A program made the position numbers and the translations under genes. Below the pieces are notes generated by a model that was given only the letters and a program-made list of their open reading frames with translations, was not told the origin of the DNA and searched no databases. This document shows positions 1 to 12,520 of a stretch of DNA of 64,000 nt, in pieces. Within the stretch, counting starts at the first letter, position 1, and the number at the start of each line of letters is the position of its first letter. Where the stretch lies: the NCBI GenBank assembly GCA_026874595.1, contig CM049313.1:70984659-71048658 (forward strand), read 5' to 3'. The DNA is from Sipunculus nudus. Its lineage: Eukaryota > Annelida > Sipuncula > Golfingiida > Sipunculidae.

Positions 1-113
1 ATACATTACCACGGCGGAGGTTACGTCGTAGGAAGCATTAAAATGGCCGACCTTTACTGCCGTCTGGTGGCCGAGTAAGAAAGCTTAACACTCGTATAAA
101 TACATACATACAC

Positions 114-146
<33 letters not shown>

Positions 147-1475
147 AGAGTGTGTATTTAATAAGACCTCCCTTTTTTTAACCCGAGCAGCTTTGAAATT
201 TATCTATATATTGTATATATATAATGTATAAATTAATGTAAATCAAATATTTTTATTTATTAAATGCTATATAAATGTATATCACATATAATTCTGGATC
301 AACAACAAAACGTTGATCAATAAGGAAAAAAAGTATGGCTCTCAAACACTTTTTTTCATAAATCAGTGCGGGCGGGCGATTTTTTTTCTTTTTACATTTC
401 GATAAAAATGCCATGATCAGGAAAAAGCATGATAATAACAGATTTTTTTTTGCTAAACAGTTAAAAGCACTACACAACAAAGGAAAAGTTATCAAAATTG
501 TATTATTTTATCTCCTTAAAAGAAATGTCCGAGCTGCTGTAGCTCAAACTGGTATGTTTCTATTGAAAATCGAAATAAAAATTTATGATGGTGGTGGGGG
601 GGGGGGGGGGGGGGCAGTAACGTGGACACTTGCGGTGCCTGAGAACCATAATTTTTATTAATTTAGGCCAAAGGTCATCTTTGCAAATTGATGGACGAAC
701 ATTATATCAGTGATATTTGCAACTATCTATTTTAATTAAATTAATGCGACTTTGATAAGACTAACCGAAAAAAGAGGTTGCTATTGAACTTTGGTTATAG
801 TTTTGTTAATGGGGCATAGTTAAAAAAAGTATAAATAGCCTTATTTACTGTGTAAGAATTTGAAATGGTCATGGTCACTACGTTTTTACTTTATCACAAT
901 GAAACTAGTTATCCTAACTTATATTGACTCTAACCTTATCTGATGTATTACAGGCGTTGCTCAGCTGTGGTGGTTAGCGTGGAATATCGGCTGGCTCCAG
1001 AGAACAAGTTACCTGCGGCGTTACTAGATGGCGCTGCCGCAGCCCGCTGGGTATTGTCAAACAGGGAGAGCGTGGGTAAGTGGTCCTGCAGTAATATATG
1101 TAATAAGTAATAGGTTATTAAACCGTCATCTCTGGGACTAATATAATAGTCGGCTTGATTTTGCTGTTAGTTATTTATAACATGTCGTAAAATGCTCAGA
1201 CAGGGCAAAGAGTGTTTAAGCTGGTTGCTAGGTCTTATTCTTTTATACACTAAGGATACAATGAGCCCATTAGACCGAAAATGCATAAATGCCTTACCAT
1301 TGTTTAATATTAATATTAATATTAAACTTTCTGTGCACCAGGTGGCAGCCCGGACAGTAAAGTGGGCGTGTCCGGTGACAGCGCAGGAGGTCATCTGGCG
1401 GCGTGGGTAGCTCATGAAGTACAAAGTCTCAGCTTCGAGGCGAGTATCGATTTTAATATGATATCTGTGAGACCA

Positions 1476-1570
<95 letters not shown>

Positions 1571-4500
1571 CCAACGGGGTTGTCAAATAGATTTTTTTTT
1601 GACAACCTGGGTTGTTGTTTTAGGTAGACCCATTTGACAACCATAAAGTTGTCGATTAGACAACCTTATGTTTTCAGTGTATTTTCATACTTATTCTGGA
1701 TACATATAAATGTTAACAAAGGTTTCTATAATGATATTTGGACCGATGTATAAGCTTGTTTACATCCAAGACGTTAGCACACATGGTACCCCTGTCATTT
1801 TCTGAAAAAAAAACATGTGACTGAAAGTGGTTGATGGTATGGGTGCGGATGCTTAAATGTCACTACTAGTTGATTGTGATGATTAATGAAGCAACGCAAT
1901 CTTCTGTAATTTACAACTCGTATTTGGACTTGTATACAACACATTTTTATTACGACCGACGGCCGTGCCAAACCTCTTATAAACACGTGGATATAAACAA
2001 ATTGGAAAGTTTTTATAAAAATGAGATCGGGTTTTCTTTGGCCCAAATAAAAAATTTGAAGAGAGTATCTTTAATTAAAAGATATTGGAATGGGCCTCCG
2101 TAAATACCAAATGGCGGGGGTTATTTTTTTGCCGGCGTTGGTTTGTCTGTTTATTTGTTTGTCTGCTAGCAACATTTCTCACAAAGTAATAAGCCGATGT
2201 TGACCAAATTGTCAGAATTGCAATGATAAAATTAAGAATTGATAACATTTTGGGGTAATCCGGATCACCACATGGATTTATTAATTTATTAAATGAAAAA
2301 TGTTGCATTACTGACCATATCATGTGGGGGTAATGAGCTGCCTTGGCGGAGGTCTGCAGTCTCTGAGTGTACTTTTCTAGTTTGTGTTGTGACCTTTTTG
2401 TACTTTGTTTCACAGGTGCTCGTGTATCCGATGGATTTCCGTCTGGATTATTACTCCATGGAGGAATTTGAGTCAGGACTGAACTTGGACAAAGCGACAC
2501 TAGAATGGTAATTAAAATAAACATTAAGTTATACCATCCAGCCTCCGTATTTAATTCTAGGGCTGTTTCGAGAGCCAGGGCTGAAGCCATTGCTGGCCCG
2601 ATAAAACGTCCGGTGCAGGAAGGCCAATATGACCATTGATGGACCAGGCAAGGAATCAATGACGCAATAGATGCCTTTGACAAGAATCGATATGATTACC
2701 GGTATCCCCGCCGGAATAAAATATGGAAATGTATTACATTTTCCATAAAGTGTTTTAGATTATGCTTACTATGTATGATACGAAAAATATCAAAAACAGA
2801 AACTTGCATCATAATGAGGACGTGGTACATCATTAGTATTTTTACCTGCGCCTACATTATTGCCAGCTCGGTTTTTTAAAATAAACCTGCGGATATACCC
2901 TTGATTCCGACATGCGACTTGCGACATTCAGGTTTTCCATCGAACGAGTTCCCCTGCTTGAAAACGATGTATTTTTTTTTGTCTGATGGAGCTGAGATGG
3001 CTTTTATTTTTTCAGAAATATTGTGAACTATCTCAAGATTGATGAGAGCAAATAGTAAAACGATTCCCCTTTAAAAACACCTGGCATCGTATCAAATGCA
3101 GGATGCCTACAATCTGCATTTCTGCATACATTTAATCTCCTCTTTATTGTAGGCTAATTGATCTTGCCCTTCCAAGCCAGGAGTTACGTCACAGCCCCAG
3201 GTACGAGCTATCTCTGAGAAAAAAATTTGACCATCTACCGCCGACTCTGGTGATTCTGGCTGAGTGTGACCCTCTGCGGGACGCAGGCCGAAGTGAGTAT
3301 CATCTGCTTCCGAAGTTTAGACATGATGGCACCACACAAGCCTCTATCTAACACATCCGAAACATCAAAACCAAAAAATTTAACACTGCATTTATTATAT
3401 ACTTGTATATGTTCCGTGAGAAAATTTAGGTTGTATATAGCCAGAGTTTTAACCACCGTATCTACGGTAAAATATGCTTTGCTATTAATACCATGAATGT
3501 GATATAATAGTTATAATTTTTCTTTTTACATTACTCATTATAGACCTTTTATCCTCAAAGGTATACAGGGTATGGGTCTTTAATGAGTCTTGAAGATGTG
3601 TTTTACTAGTGCCTGATTTCAGTTTAAATTTGCTAATTTTGATGATAACACAGGAAACATATTTATAGCAAATATCTCTATAATTCTAACAGATACTTGT
3701 ATAAATCAAACAAAGACTGCCGCCATTTATAAAGAGTGTCCGTTGTAAATTCAATTTGTTTGCTAGATTTTAAAATTTAATTTCTTCTATCTTTTTAAAT
3801 CGCTTGTATTAAATTTCGTTTCAGGGTACCATAAAATATTACAAGATGCTGGTGTCAAAAGTGAATTAGTTGTCATTAAAGGGGCACTCCATGGTTTCTA
3901 TGACAACCCAGGTAAGGTTATGAATTCACACCAGATCACGATCATTTATGTATGACTAAAACGATCAAATTACTTACGTGGTATCAACACATCATTAAAC
4001 GTTACAATTATCTTAATCAACTAAGATCTTACAAAACTAAAAAATGTTAGGACCATGCGAGTCATGCAGTGCCATCTTGGAGTTCAAAATGAACTCAGTA
4101 TAATATATCACCATGCATCATATACTAGAATGTTACTTTACGGAAAGTTAGAGGAAGATTCAACCATATCCATGCCTCATTGAGGCAGTCCCTCTATATA
4201 GCCTTGGGCATGAAACCGACTAAATTGAGCCATCGAGACATGGCACTGGTCAAGTGATGCATGCCATCATGACAAGGTACTTACATATATTGCGCATAAC
4301 ATCGCAGTCACGCCATTCAAACGTACCTGGTTATGTAACAGGGGGACGTATCAAGGCTGATTTCTTTGGCTTAAACCAAATGGATTTCTTGTTTTCCAAT
4401 CTTCACCTTAAAGAGGTCTATTCTGATGTCTGACGTCTATTGTGTCGTTTATTAACTAAAGAAAACCCCTAGAATCTTTTATAAATTTAGGCCAGGCCAG

Positions 4501-4940
4501 AAAACGCCGATCTAATGGAAAACATGTTGTTCGTTATGTTTATATCTACTCATCTATAACAAGTGGGGGGGGGGAGCAAAATAATCCAGCATATTCAACA
4601 TGGATAGTTATCGTCAAGTCAAACAAAACAAAGTTTTTCAAATGGCGTTTTGAAACTAAAAACCCTTTAACTTCCGCACATGTGCAACCAACCACCTTCG
4701 GTTAAATGTGTTTTTTTTCTGTTTATCGACATGGGCGCATGTACTGTGTTTACTAACAGCTTGTAGATAGTTTAGCTCATACATCCGTGACGGAGGCGTC
4801 ATACGAACCTTTCTTGGCAGGAATTACCTTAAGTTCATTTATATGTAGTAAGCCAGAAATCACAGAGCAAGCCAGAAATCACATAAGTTCTACAGAATAG
4901 GCAGATGAGCAGCTGGTTTTAACCTTCATTAAATTAAATG

Positions 4941-4995
<55 letters not shown>

Positions 4996-5221
4996 TTCAA
5001 GATTCTGTATGACACTTTTTAAATATTCCTGCATCTGTATGATATATTTTAAATATACATAACAATTATATATAACAATTAAGTACCATCATTTTTACTT
5101 GGCAGCTCACTACAAAGAACTCACGGCAAAAGCGTACAGTATCGTCGCCAGCTTTCTTGAGACACTCGATCGAATGGATGGCTCACAAAAGCAGCCTCGC
5201 AGCAAGCGCCCTGTTTCTTGA
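1..5221 (+). CDS. AADAC/NCEH1-like serine hydrolase (arylacetamide deacetylase family), 5' truncated by window edge, 7 exons
   Basis: Exons read from splice signals and continuous phase: 1-74, 954-1075, 1342-1466, 2416-2507, 3153-3292, 3825-3911, 5106-5221 (stop TGA); together 251 residues in one frame. Seen: the oxyanion-hole motif HGGG near residue 4, the block [12 protein letters not shown] in exon 2, the nucleophile elbow GDSAGG in exon 3 (Ser nucleophile), CDPLRDAG in exon 5 (probable catalytic Asp) and LHGFY in exon 6 (catalytic His). This order is that of the hormone-sensitive-lipase/AADAC alpha/beta hydrolases, which cleave esters such as acyl-glycerols, cholesteryl esters or arylacetamides, typically on the ER membrane. 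Vertebrate members are about 400 aa, so roughly the first 110 residues, including the N-terminal membrane anchor, lie before the window. The exon 3 donor (GTGAGA at 1467) was chosen because it alone keeps phase with exon 4; an (AT)n tract follows at once. AADAC versus NCEH1 identity is not resolved. Confidence 0.88.
324..658 (+). mobile_element. Harbinger-like MITE, copy A (in intron 1 of the hydrolase gene)
   Basis: Member of the four-copy family described at 13731-14026. Shares the GTATGGCTCTCA-type left end, the GTGCGGGCGGGCG block, a TTTCGATAAAAATG segment, a poly-G run and the right end GCCTGAGAACCATA. Flanked by TAA at 321-323 and 659-661, the expected 3-bp target. The right terminus is degenerate. 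Confidence 0.6.
1479..1551. repeat. (AT)n microsatellite
   Basis: About 36 uninterrupted AT dinucleotides followed by a T run, starting 13 bases after the exon 3 donor of the hydrolase gene. Confidence 0.97.
4946..4991. repeat. (AT)n microsatellite
   Basis: About 23 AT dinucleotides within the last intron of the hydrolase gene. Confidence 0.95.
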
Positions 5222-6433
5222 CTAAGCTAACCTTATTTATCAACTCATTGTGTTCATCTTTATTTATATCCGGTGATATTCAGATGATCTTCTACTGGTG
5301 ATGATTGGTCAATTGATTAATGGTACCCTAATCCGGATTGGTACCGCAGTTGATGTTATCCTGATCCTGATTGGATGTTCGGGGGCCATCACTTCCGGAA
5401 TCAGAGAGACCCAGGGCTGGCAGTCTTTGTGGCGTCCTGATCAGAAGAAACAAATTATAAAACTGAACCAAATTTGCAGTAATGAGGAAACTATTTCAAG
5501 TGATTGGTTCAGTCCATCAATTGTGCAGTTCATGCTCGATAATATTATGTCTGTTTCATTTAAAAGAAAAAAAATGAAACGATTTGTTTAAAAGGATTTT
5601 ATATAGACCGCATTTCACCGTTTGATGGATTCATTTTATACCTTTTGTTTGTGAATAGGATAAAAAATTTGTGAATATATATATACAAATATGTGTGTGT
5701 GTGTGTTTACCACATGATATTGATGGTGTTTATGCTTGTACCACGTGATGTAAATAAATCTAAGTAAACACTTGTATCAGCGTTATAATCCGTTATAATT
5801 CAAATGTGAACGCAAACATATATGAGACTGTTATTCCAAGCTGTTATTACATTTTCCCCTGGATACATGTGTACGACCTGTAGTAGGCTTAGAATAGTCT
5901 GCGTATACAATCGTTTTAATTGTGCTGACATTTTTTTTAATAAGTCCTGTTGTATGAAACAATTCCATAAATTTGCAATAGTATTTGTATGTTTACACGC
6001 TATTGGTTCATTTTGGATGAAAACAAAAATTTAAATCAAACCATCCCGGCACACAGACTATAATTATCTGTAATCCACCTGTTTTATACGTTGTTATGTT
6101 CCAGTGTGCGAGTTAACACAGTCCACATGTTTGTTTACCATAAGTAGACAACGTGACCAGAGGTCCGGTCTTGCGCATGCGCGACGAAACATGACAAAAG
6201 AAATATAGAGGGAACAGTATTCTAAAGCTTGAAAAGTCACGTGAGCGGAATGTTTCTATTTACCCCACTGTTCACGTCCGATGCCAGCTTATTTGCGATG
6301 GTGTACAGGAGTAACCAAACGGTTTACATTGCATGTATGATTAACATGCCTAGTATGTGAATAGGTCCCTTTAACTGGTTCAATAAAAGTAATAACAATC
6401 ATAATACAATAATAAAAAAAAATAAATACTACT
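5222..6433. other. 3' flank of the hydrolase gene; no further gene seen
   Basis: Follows the TGA stop at 5219-5221. An AATAAA hexamer near 5752 could be a polyadenylation signal. A 97-codon frame at 5298-5591 has no recognisable domain or splice context and is probably 3' UTR. A short (GT)n tract lies near 5693-5706. Confidence 0.4.
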
Positions 6434-6643
6434 ACCAGTACTGTATGAGCCTGGGCACTCGAGGTTAAAACGCACGGACCTCTCCGCTTGCGACCAGGGT
6501 TCGACCCCCGGCTTGGCTTTGAGAGTGGATTGTAGTACCCGTCCAGCGACGGTTGTTTACTCTGGGTCCTAAAGTTCCTTCCACCCCAGACATAATAATA
6601 ACTATTTGTACAATGCATGTTAAGTAAATAAAGTTTATATTTG
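6434..6643 (+). repeat. tRNA-derived SINE, copy 1 (shared 3' tail family)
   Basis: Contains a B-box-like GGTTCGACCCCC at 6498-6509 after an A-box-like region, as in tRNA-derived SINE heads. Its 3' end (AACTATTTGTACAATGCATG onward, to about 6643) matches the end of the element at 42165-42357, though the heads differ. The start is approximate. Confidence 0.55.
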
Positions 6644-7064
6644 CTACTACTTAAAATAATTATAAAAAGAACAGTGATACTAAATTAATTTTTATACCAC
6701 TACTATAAATAAAATTACAATATTATGACTATATAGTATTTCAAAGGCAATCTGCTCTCTGCATATTCTAGAGGTCTCTACGAAGCCAATGTACCATAAT
6801 TTCTAAAAATATCAAATACATAAAAATACAAAAAGCAATGGAAATATATCTGATTAAATGCCTCCACAAGTTTTCTTTGAAAGCGTAAAAAGAGTCGCTG
6901 CTTATATGACAGAACATGCCGGCCACCCAGATATCTAGTTGATACAGATTCGAAAGTGCTACTTAATTCCTTGCTTGACGCTGACCTCCAGGAGATATGG
7001 GTTGAGATTTATTTGTCAGGCTCTCAGCGCCCTGTTCTGAAATAATTCCGTTACAGTGTGGTTG

Positions 7065-7124
<60 letters not shown>

Positions 7125-8639
7125 CAAGGAACAATGTTTACTTATTGATGGCCACTAAATATAAAATATTCCTTGAACATAAGTCCTTTTAAATTTTTCG
7201 TTTGTGTGTGTATTTGTGGGAGAGGGCTTACTTATAATTTGTTTATACGTCCTTTTTATATAAGTATTATTTAATCTTTATTATTAAAATTTTGCGAACT
7301 TCTTTTGCGACCAGAAAATTATGAGTTCATTTGAGATATACATGTCGACTGTAAAATATTTCGTATTAAAAGATAAAATATAGGCTCTGTAATATTGTTT
7401 ATTTATTTTTTTACACGTGGATGATGTCTTTATCGAGTAGACAAACCTGATCTATTTGATAGAATGCGATGTTGATACCTGTAAAATATAATATTTTTAT
7501 AATAAAAAACCGAGATTTTAACAGTGTCAAAACAGCCATCAATACAGCTTTTGCTGTCGTTCTAACGCTTGTTAATTTTAGAACTTCTTAATATGCTGCA
7601 GACTTTGTCACAACCTTTGTGCACTGCGGCGGCACGTGGTGATTTAGCAGAATAATCCAACTGGTCACTTTATCTCCCAGGAAATTTTTCACCAAGTCTA
7701 AATTTGTTCTATTCGCGAAAGCATTTTGGTATGAGGAAAACCTGACACTCTCAGTGAAAAAAAGGCTTCTTGTTGGTTTTCTCAGTGAAAAGGTTCCATC
7801 TGGCACTTGGAGGTTCTTGCCCTGATCATAACCTATAATAAGGTTCCAGATGGAACCCGTATAATCAGTGGCGTCAATTTATTTTACAAGATGGGGGTGA
7901 TTCGCAGGCGCGTGAGGGTAGTCAAAGTAGGGACAACTTTTTATTGACGTCTTATTGTCTGTGTGACATATTTTATAAATTCAAATATTTTACAATTCAA
8001 TACAAGAATTAGAAAAAAGTATGTTTCAGTATTAACCTGAAGTGCACTGTATCATTGGTATAACCTCTTGTAGGTTATTTGAAGGTTATTGTTATGTCTG
8101 TTTAATTCGCTTTATTTAGGGCTCTTACTGTATTTTTATCCATCGAAAAGTCATGACTTCCCTGCGATCTCAGTTTGCAACCGGGACCGTTTCAACAGTT
8201 TTGCATTAGCTGTTTGAAATGAAAAGTAGTGAAAGGAATTCACGAGGGCACTTGGGGAACTCTTGTCGTGTACGGGATTAAATAATAGGTCATTATGATT
8301 TAAAAAAAAAGATTAATAATATTAACAAAGCTTCAAGCTTCTCTGTCATAAGTAACTTTCACATTTTCATATACTTTTCATATGCTTAACAAAATTATTT
8401 CATTTGATTATTATATTAAACTGATCAGTATGTGAAATTTGACCTATACATATTTTTTGTATGATATTTATACCCCTACCTCTTTCTTTCTAATGGATAA
8501 AGCAAACGATGGTGTTACAGGTGTCTGTTTTATAGTGCGCAGGAATGTTACATGTGTCTATTGACATACTGATTCGTGTAGCGTAGGCATAGTTCGTTGC
8601 TATGGGAACCTCGCTTGTTGGGCGCTGGCTCGCGTATGG
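6644..8639. other. No gene recognised; AT-rich flank
   Basis: Holds an (AT)n tract (7066-7121) and the inverted motif pair at 7791-7858 described in the findings. A 72-codon frame on the minus strand at 7588-7806 runs through that motif and shows no recognisable domain, so I do not call it a gene. Confidence 0.4.
7066..7121. repeat. (AT)n microsatellite
   Basis: About 28 AT dinucleotides. Confidence 0.95.
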
Positions 8640-9260
8640 GGTCTGAAGCGTCGAGACACAGCGTTCTTTGTTCTAGATGTTTCAGGTCTGATCATGTGCG
8701 TGTGTATTTTTCTTTGGGAATTTTCCATTTCTAGAATTTTCCAGTGAGAAGCTATAAATTAGGGGCTGTTCTTAGAGCCGCCAAAAAAAAGGAAATACCA
8801 GCGAGCACTAAGAGTGTTACTTTCATGTAAGTTTTGGGACCTTACCGATAATTGCAATGGTGTCAGATATTTAACGGACTAAATACAGATTTAACATGGA
8901 CTGTCTCCAGTTTGCCTTTGGATTATTACTATTTACGTGGAATATTGGTGTTAAAGGATTCTTGTTAAGCTGGGACAGTAGTGGTATCTAGAAATCAAAG
9001 CCTAGGATCCGGACACTCTGGTACTGTACATTTTATTGTTATGCTGTGTAATTGTATTGATTAAGTGCATTGTAATGTTAGGATTGTTCTGAGAATAAAT
9101 TATTATCATTTGTTAACAAAAAAACACTGACTTCTTTATTCATTCCCCTAGACATTTTACGCTGCCTAGTGTTATAGAATCTGATTTTATTTTATCTCCG
9201 TAACAAAATTTGTGCTGATCACGATTACGTCATCTGTTGTTATTAGGTTCCGTAACAATG
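8640..9260 (+). mobile_element. LTR-like dispersed repeat, copy 1
   Basis: Shares scattered blocks in the same order with 27838-28475: GGGGCTGT..TTAGAGCC, GACAGT.GTGGTATC, GTACTGTACA, TGTGTAATTGTATTGATT, GAATAAATTAT, ACTGACTTCTTTATTCATTC, GCTGCCTAGTGTTA and finally TTAGGTTCCGTAA. The single AATAAA followed by a conserved end resembles a retrotransposon LTR with polyadenylation signal, but no coding region or matching second LTR is nearby, so it could be a solo LTR or another repeat type. It ends about 145 bases before the duplicated hydrolase exons. Confidence 0.5.
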
Positions 9261-9405
9261 GACACAGACAAGCACAGTTTTATATAAATGACCATAAACG
9301 TATAATTGAACATAAAATTTGTATAGATGCCCTAAAGTCACATGGTAACTTACAGGGTTTTATATATAAACAAAATCTTGCCTCTCGAGTATACCAGCTT
9401 TTCAG

Positions 9406-9913
9406 TGTACTTTGAACATCTGAAGAACGCAAGCGTCTTCTGTGAATTGGTTGTCATGAAAGGGACCCTTCATGGTTTGTATGACTACCTAGGTAACATC
9501 GTGAATTCTCATCATCTAGCGGCCAATCTTTCGTATATCTAATTGCTACATGGTATTATAACATATTTAAGTTTAGTGAGGATTCTCACAATTCTATATG
9601 GGTTGATTCCATATTATCATTATTACTCAGCCCACTTCCTGCTTGATTTCTCTTATTAAATTTCTTTTTGAGCGCTTCTGTCCTGGTTGATATGTCAACT
9701 CGCCTCGTCGTTGATTATATATTTTTTATTGATTCTGTATTTTGTTATTTTTCAGCTGTCTTTCAGGAACTCGTAGCACAAGCGTACAGTGTCGTCGCTG
9801 ATTTTCTTGACAGACTCGATTCTCCGGGTGGCCGTCACACGCGGTCCTACTTCCAATCGCCTACTTCTGTGCCTAGTACAGCAGACAGGATCAAACATCT
9901 CATAGGGTTCTAA
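9406..9913 (+). pseudogene. Partial second copy of the AADAC-like hydrolase: last two exons only
   Basis: Exons 9406-9492 and 9756-9913 correspond to exons 6 and 7 of the gene ending at 5221. The first is 87 bp in both copies, begins after TTTCAG with two bases completing a codon, and ends G|GTAA; it reads ..CELVVMKGTLHGLYDYL, keeping the catalytic-His context LHG. The second reads ELVAQAYSVVADFLDRLD then a longer, divergent C-terminus ending RIKHLIGF and TAA. Both are open. No copies of exons 1-5 (no HGGG, no GDSAGG) occur between 5222 and 9405. Either this is a relic of a partial duplication, or it supplies an alternative 3' end for the upstream gene, since the phases match. Confidence 0.7.
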
Positions 9914-10942
9914 CAATTATTTTTCGTTGATAATCTGCTGAACTTGTGATAAAATTGAATGTTTCTGTTTCTCGATTAAGCATAACCTGATCCTATCTTG
10001 TTATTGACTGGGGTTATAGCACTCTTTTGCAAAATTATGTATGATAGTCATTATTAATCCACTAAGCAATGAAGCTAAAAATAAAACATCATTCCACCTG
10101 TAGTCGAGGGTGATTCACCTACATATAGTCAAAATTTGCTTTCCATTCAGAAAATATGGGCGTAAATCGTTTTGGTTCACCGATAAAATATCAATTAAGT
10201 GACACAACGTGCAGCTTTGCACATACTTCCAGTCAAATGATATTTAAACGATATTTTTTAAAAGTACGTAAACACATAATTCATTAAATTCCGCAATATA
10301 TAATAATTTATGCTCCAGAAAACTACCATATTCATTTATTTCTACTTACTCTTAGTGTGTAGGTATTTTTCAACACGATTAGGAAGAAATGGAAGAGTCG
10401 GTTTGAGTCCCTTAAACTAAATCATCATAAATGGCGCAAACTTCAGCTCACTGTCACAACAGGACCATTATTTGTAATTTTGTGCTGATTATCTCAGAGA
10501 TATCCCTGAGATACTGAAATATATCCTAGGAATGTGTAACAATGATATTAAAACTGGTGTGTTATATTCCCTGCTAGATACGGAGAAAAGTGCCATTTGA
10601 CAATTTAGCTCGCAGAAAATATGTCAGCACAGTTGGTGCCAACGGCAGTGGACAACAGATAAAAGTCAAATGACCAATATTGCGGTAAAAATTGGATCTG
10701 AGAATTGCAACCGTTGGTGAGGTGACAGGGACTGACTAACATGTTGTCAAGTCATTTTTTCGCCTTTTCACCCTGACATAATTTCGAGTTTCCACAGAGA
10801 TGTCCTAGGACTAGATTTTAAGTTAGATGTTACTAGGTTTAATTCTTACGATTTGTGCCCTGTTTAAGGAATGCCGGCTAGATGGTCGGAATAAAGGAAA
10901 AGGAATTCAAATAAAATAAATTATTAATGCTACTAAATATTA
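9914..10942. other. No gene recognised
   Basis: AT-rich sequence downstream of the partial hydrolase copy. No open frame with domain signature, splice-supported exon or clear repeat was found on either strand. Confidence 0.4.
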
Positions 10943-11245
10943 GGCAAAAAATAAAAGGTATGGTTCTCAATTTTAACCCAACCCCCCACCCACCCACCCA
11001 CCCACATTAAATATTATTTTGAATTCATCTTCAAGATGATAAAATAATACAATTTTGATAAGATTATCTTTGTTATGTAGTGCTTTTATCTGTTTAACAA
11101 AACAATTCCGTTATTTTCATGCTTTTTCCCCTGATCATATGACATTTTAATTGAAACATACAAAGAAAAGGGTAAAAAATGAAATATCGCCCGCCCGCAC
11201 TTTTTTCTGAAAAAAAAGTGCCTGAGAACCATACCTTTTTTTGCC
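10943..11245 (-). mobile_element. Harbinger-like MITE, copy B (reverse orientation)
   Basis: Ends AAAAGGTATGGTTCTCA (left) and TGCCTGAGAACCATACCTTT (right) form terminal inverted repeats; the interior carries the CGCCCGCCCGCAC block and a (CCCA)n tract in place of the poly-G run of copies A and D. GGC at the left and GCC at the right end match the GGCC termini of copy C. Confidence 0.7.
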
Positions 11246-12520
11246 TGTATTTTATCTTAAATAGTACGGATATTGATACTCGATTTATAATATAGCCCGT
11301 CGCCGCCGCCATATTGCGCCACCGCCAGCCGAAATAAGGTAAAGCCGAGCCGAGTTTTTCAGGAGTTGCCGCCGATATTTCATTCAGCTGAAGTGAGCCG
11401 ATTATTTGCAAATTATAGTTTGGCTTTAGAAAAAAATCATAGAAAAATTTTAATCTTTTACAATTAAAAATGCACGAAACATATACAGACTAATAGAAAG
11501 TTAGTTTTGTTGATTTTTATGCTCACTGACAAAGTTTGAAGTTCCCCGCATTATAAAACATGGTAAAGACCTGTTACCCCTAATGAAATAATCGGCGATT
11601 CCACCGGAAGCTCACCTGCTTTGCAACATTTTGATGCCATGAAATATGCGGAAAGGTTTTTTGGAACGGTAACTACGAGCGTTATTCTAAAATAACTAAC
11701 GTTGCCAGGGAATAATATTTCAATGAAATATGACAAATAATAATTATATTTTAATCAAATTAATGTTGGTTAGGACCCCCCTCTAAAAAATAACTGTCCT
11801 GGCGCCCGTGCTCAACATTAATTTTGCATCCACTTTAAATGGTCATTTTTTATTGCATCAAATTTATTGTTGCAATTTTCCAGGGATATAGTAAGATGCA
11901 AGTTGGGTGTAACATATGGACATTGTGATGCTTTCTTACAGTAATACCCCTTCAATGAATTTTAAAACTCATACTTTGAAAATGGAATTGATGGCTTCCC
12001 CAATTTTATGTAATAAAATGGAATTCCCTATGCGTTTACCTGATGCGTTCATCGCCAAAATCGAGCAGTGCTCAATAAGTGCGGTCAACGAATGCGTTGA
12101 CTACAAAATTACCATGATCTAAAAGAGGCGCGCATTATACACATGCATGGCTATGATCCATGCTTCCTTGTTTCTTCTTTAAGTTTAACCTTGACAGTTA
12201 CACGAATCATTAATTATATATAAGAAAGGAAACATAAGTTTGCTGCAGCCGTTTAAACTTCGACTTCACGTTCAGACTTCTTGTATTACTACAAATTGCC
12301 GTAAAATATTTAAATACCTAGCACTAATGCTTTTATGAACACAGTTTTGGTATGTTCCATTCACAAAAGCAAAGCTTCATGGGCGTTTGGGGCCTTACCA
12401 CTGAGTATAGGCGCCTTCATAATCACGAGAGCTTCTAAACTTTCTCGAGCAAACCTTAATGAAAAATGTAATGTGAGGAACCCTTGATAGAAAGTTGACC
12501 ATGTTGGTCCGACTAATACA
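11246..12520. other. No gene recognised between MITE copy B and the ninjurin-like gene
   Basis: Includes the presumptive 3' UTR side of the minus-strand ninjurin-like gene (stop at 12521). A GTCCTGGCGCCCGTG-like stretch near 11797 may be a DNA-transposon end. Nothing else supportable. Confidence 0.35.

Noticed and set aside
1167-1644. Open frames of up to 139 codons across the AT microsatellite, giving long Ile-Tyr repeats
   Set aside because: They are translations of (AT)n; the real exon 3 of the hydrolase lies on the plus strand in the same region.
2075-2683. 202-codon minus-strand open frame
   Set aside because: It is antisense to hydrolase exon 4 and has no domain or splice support; the plus strand reads the family motif in phase.
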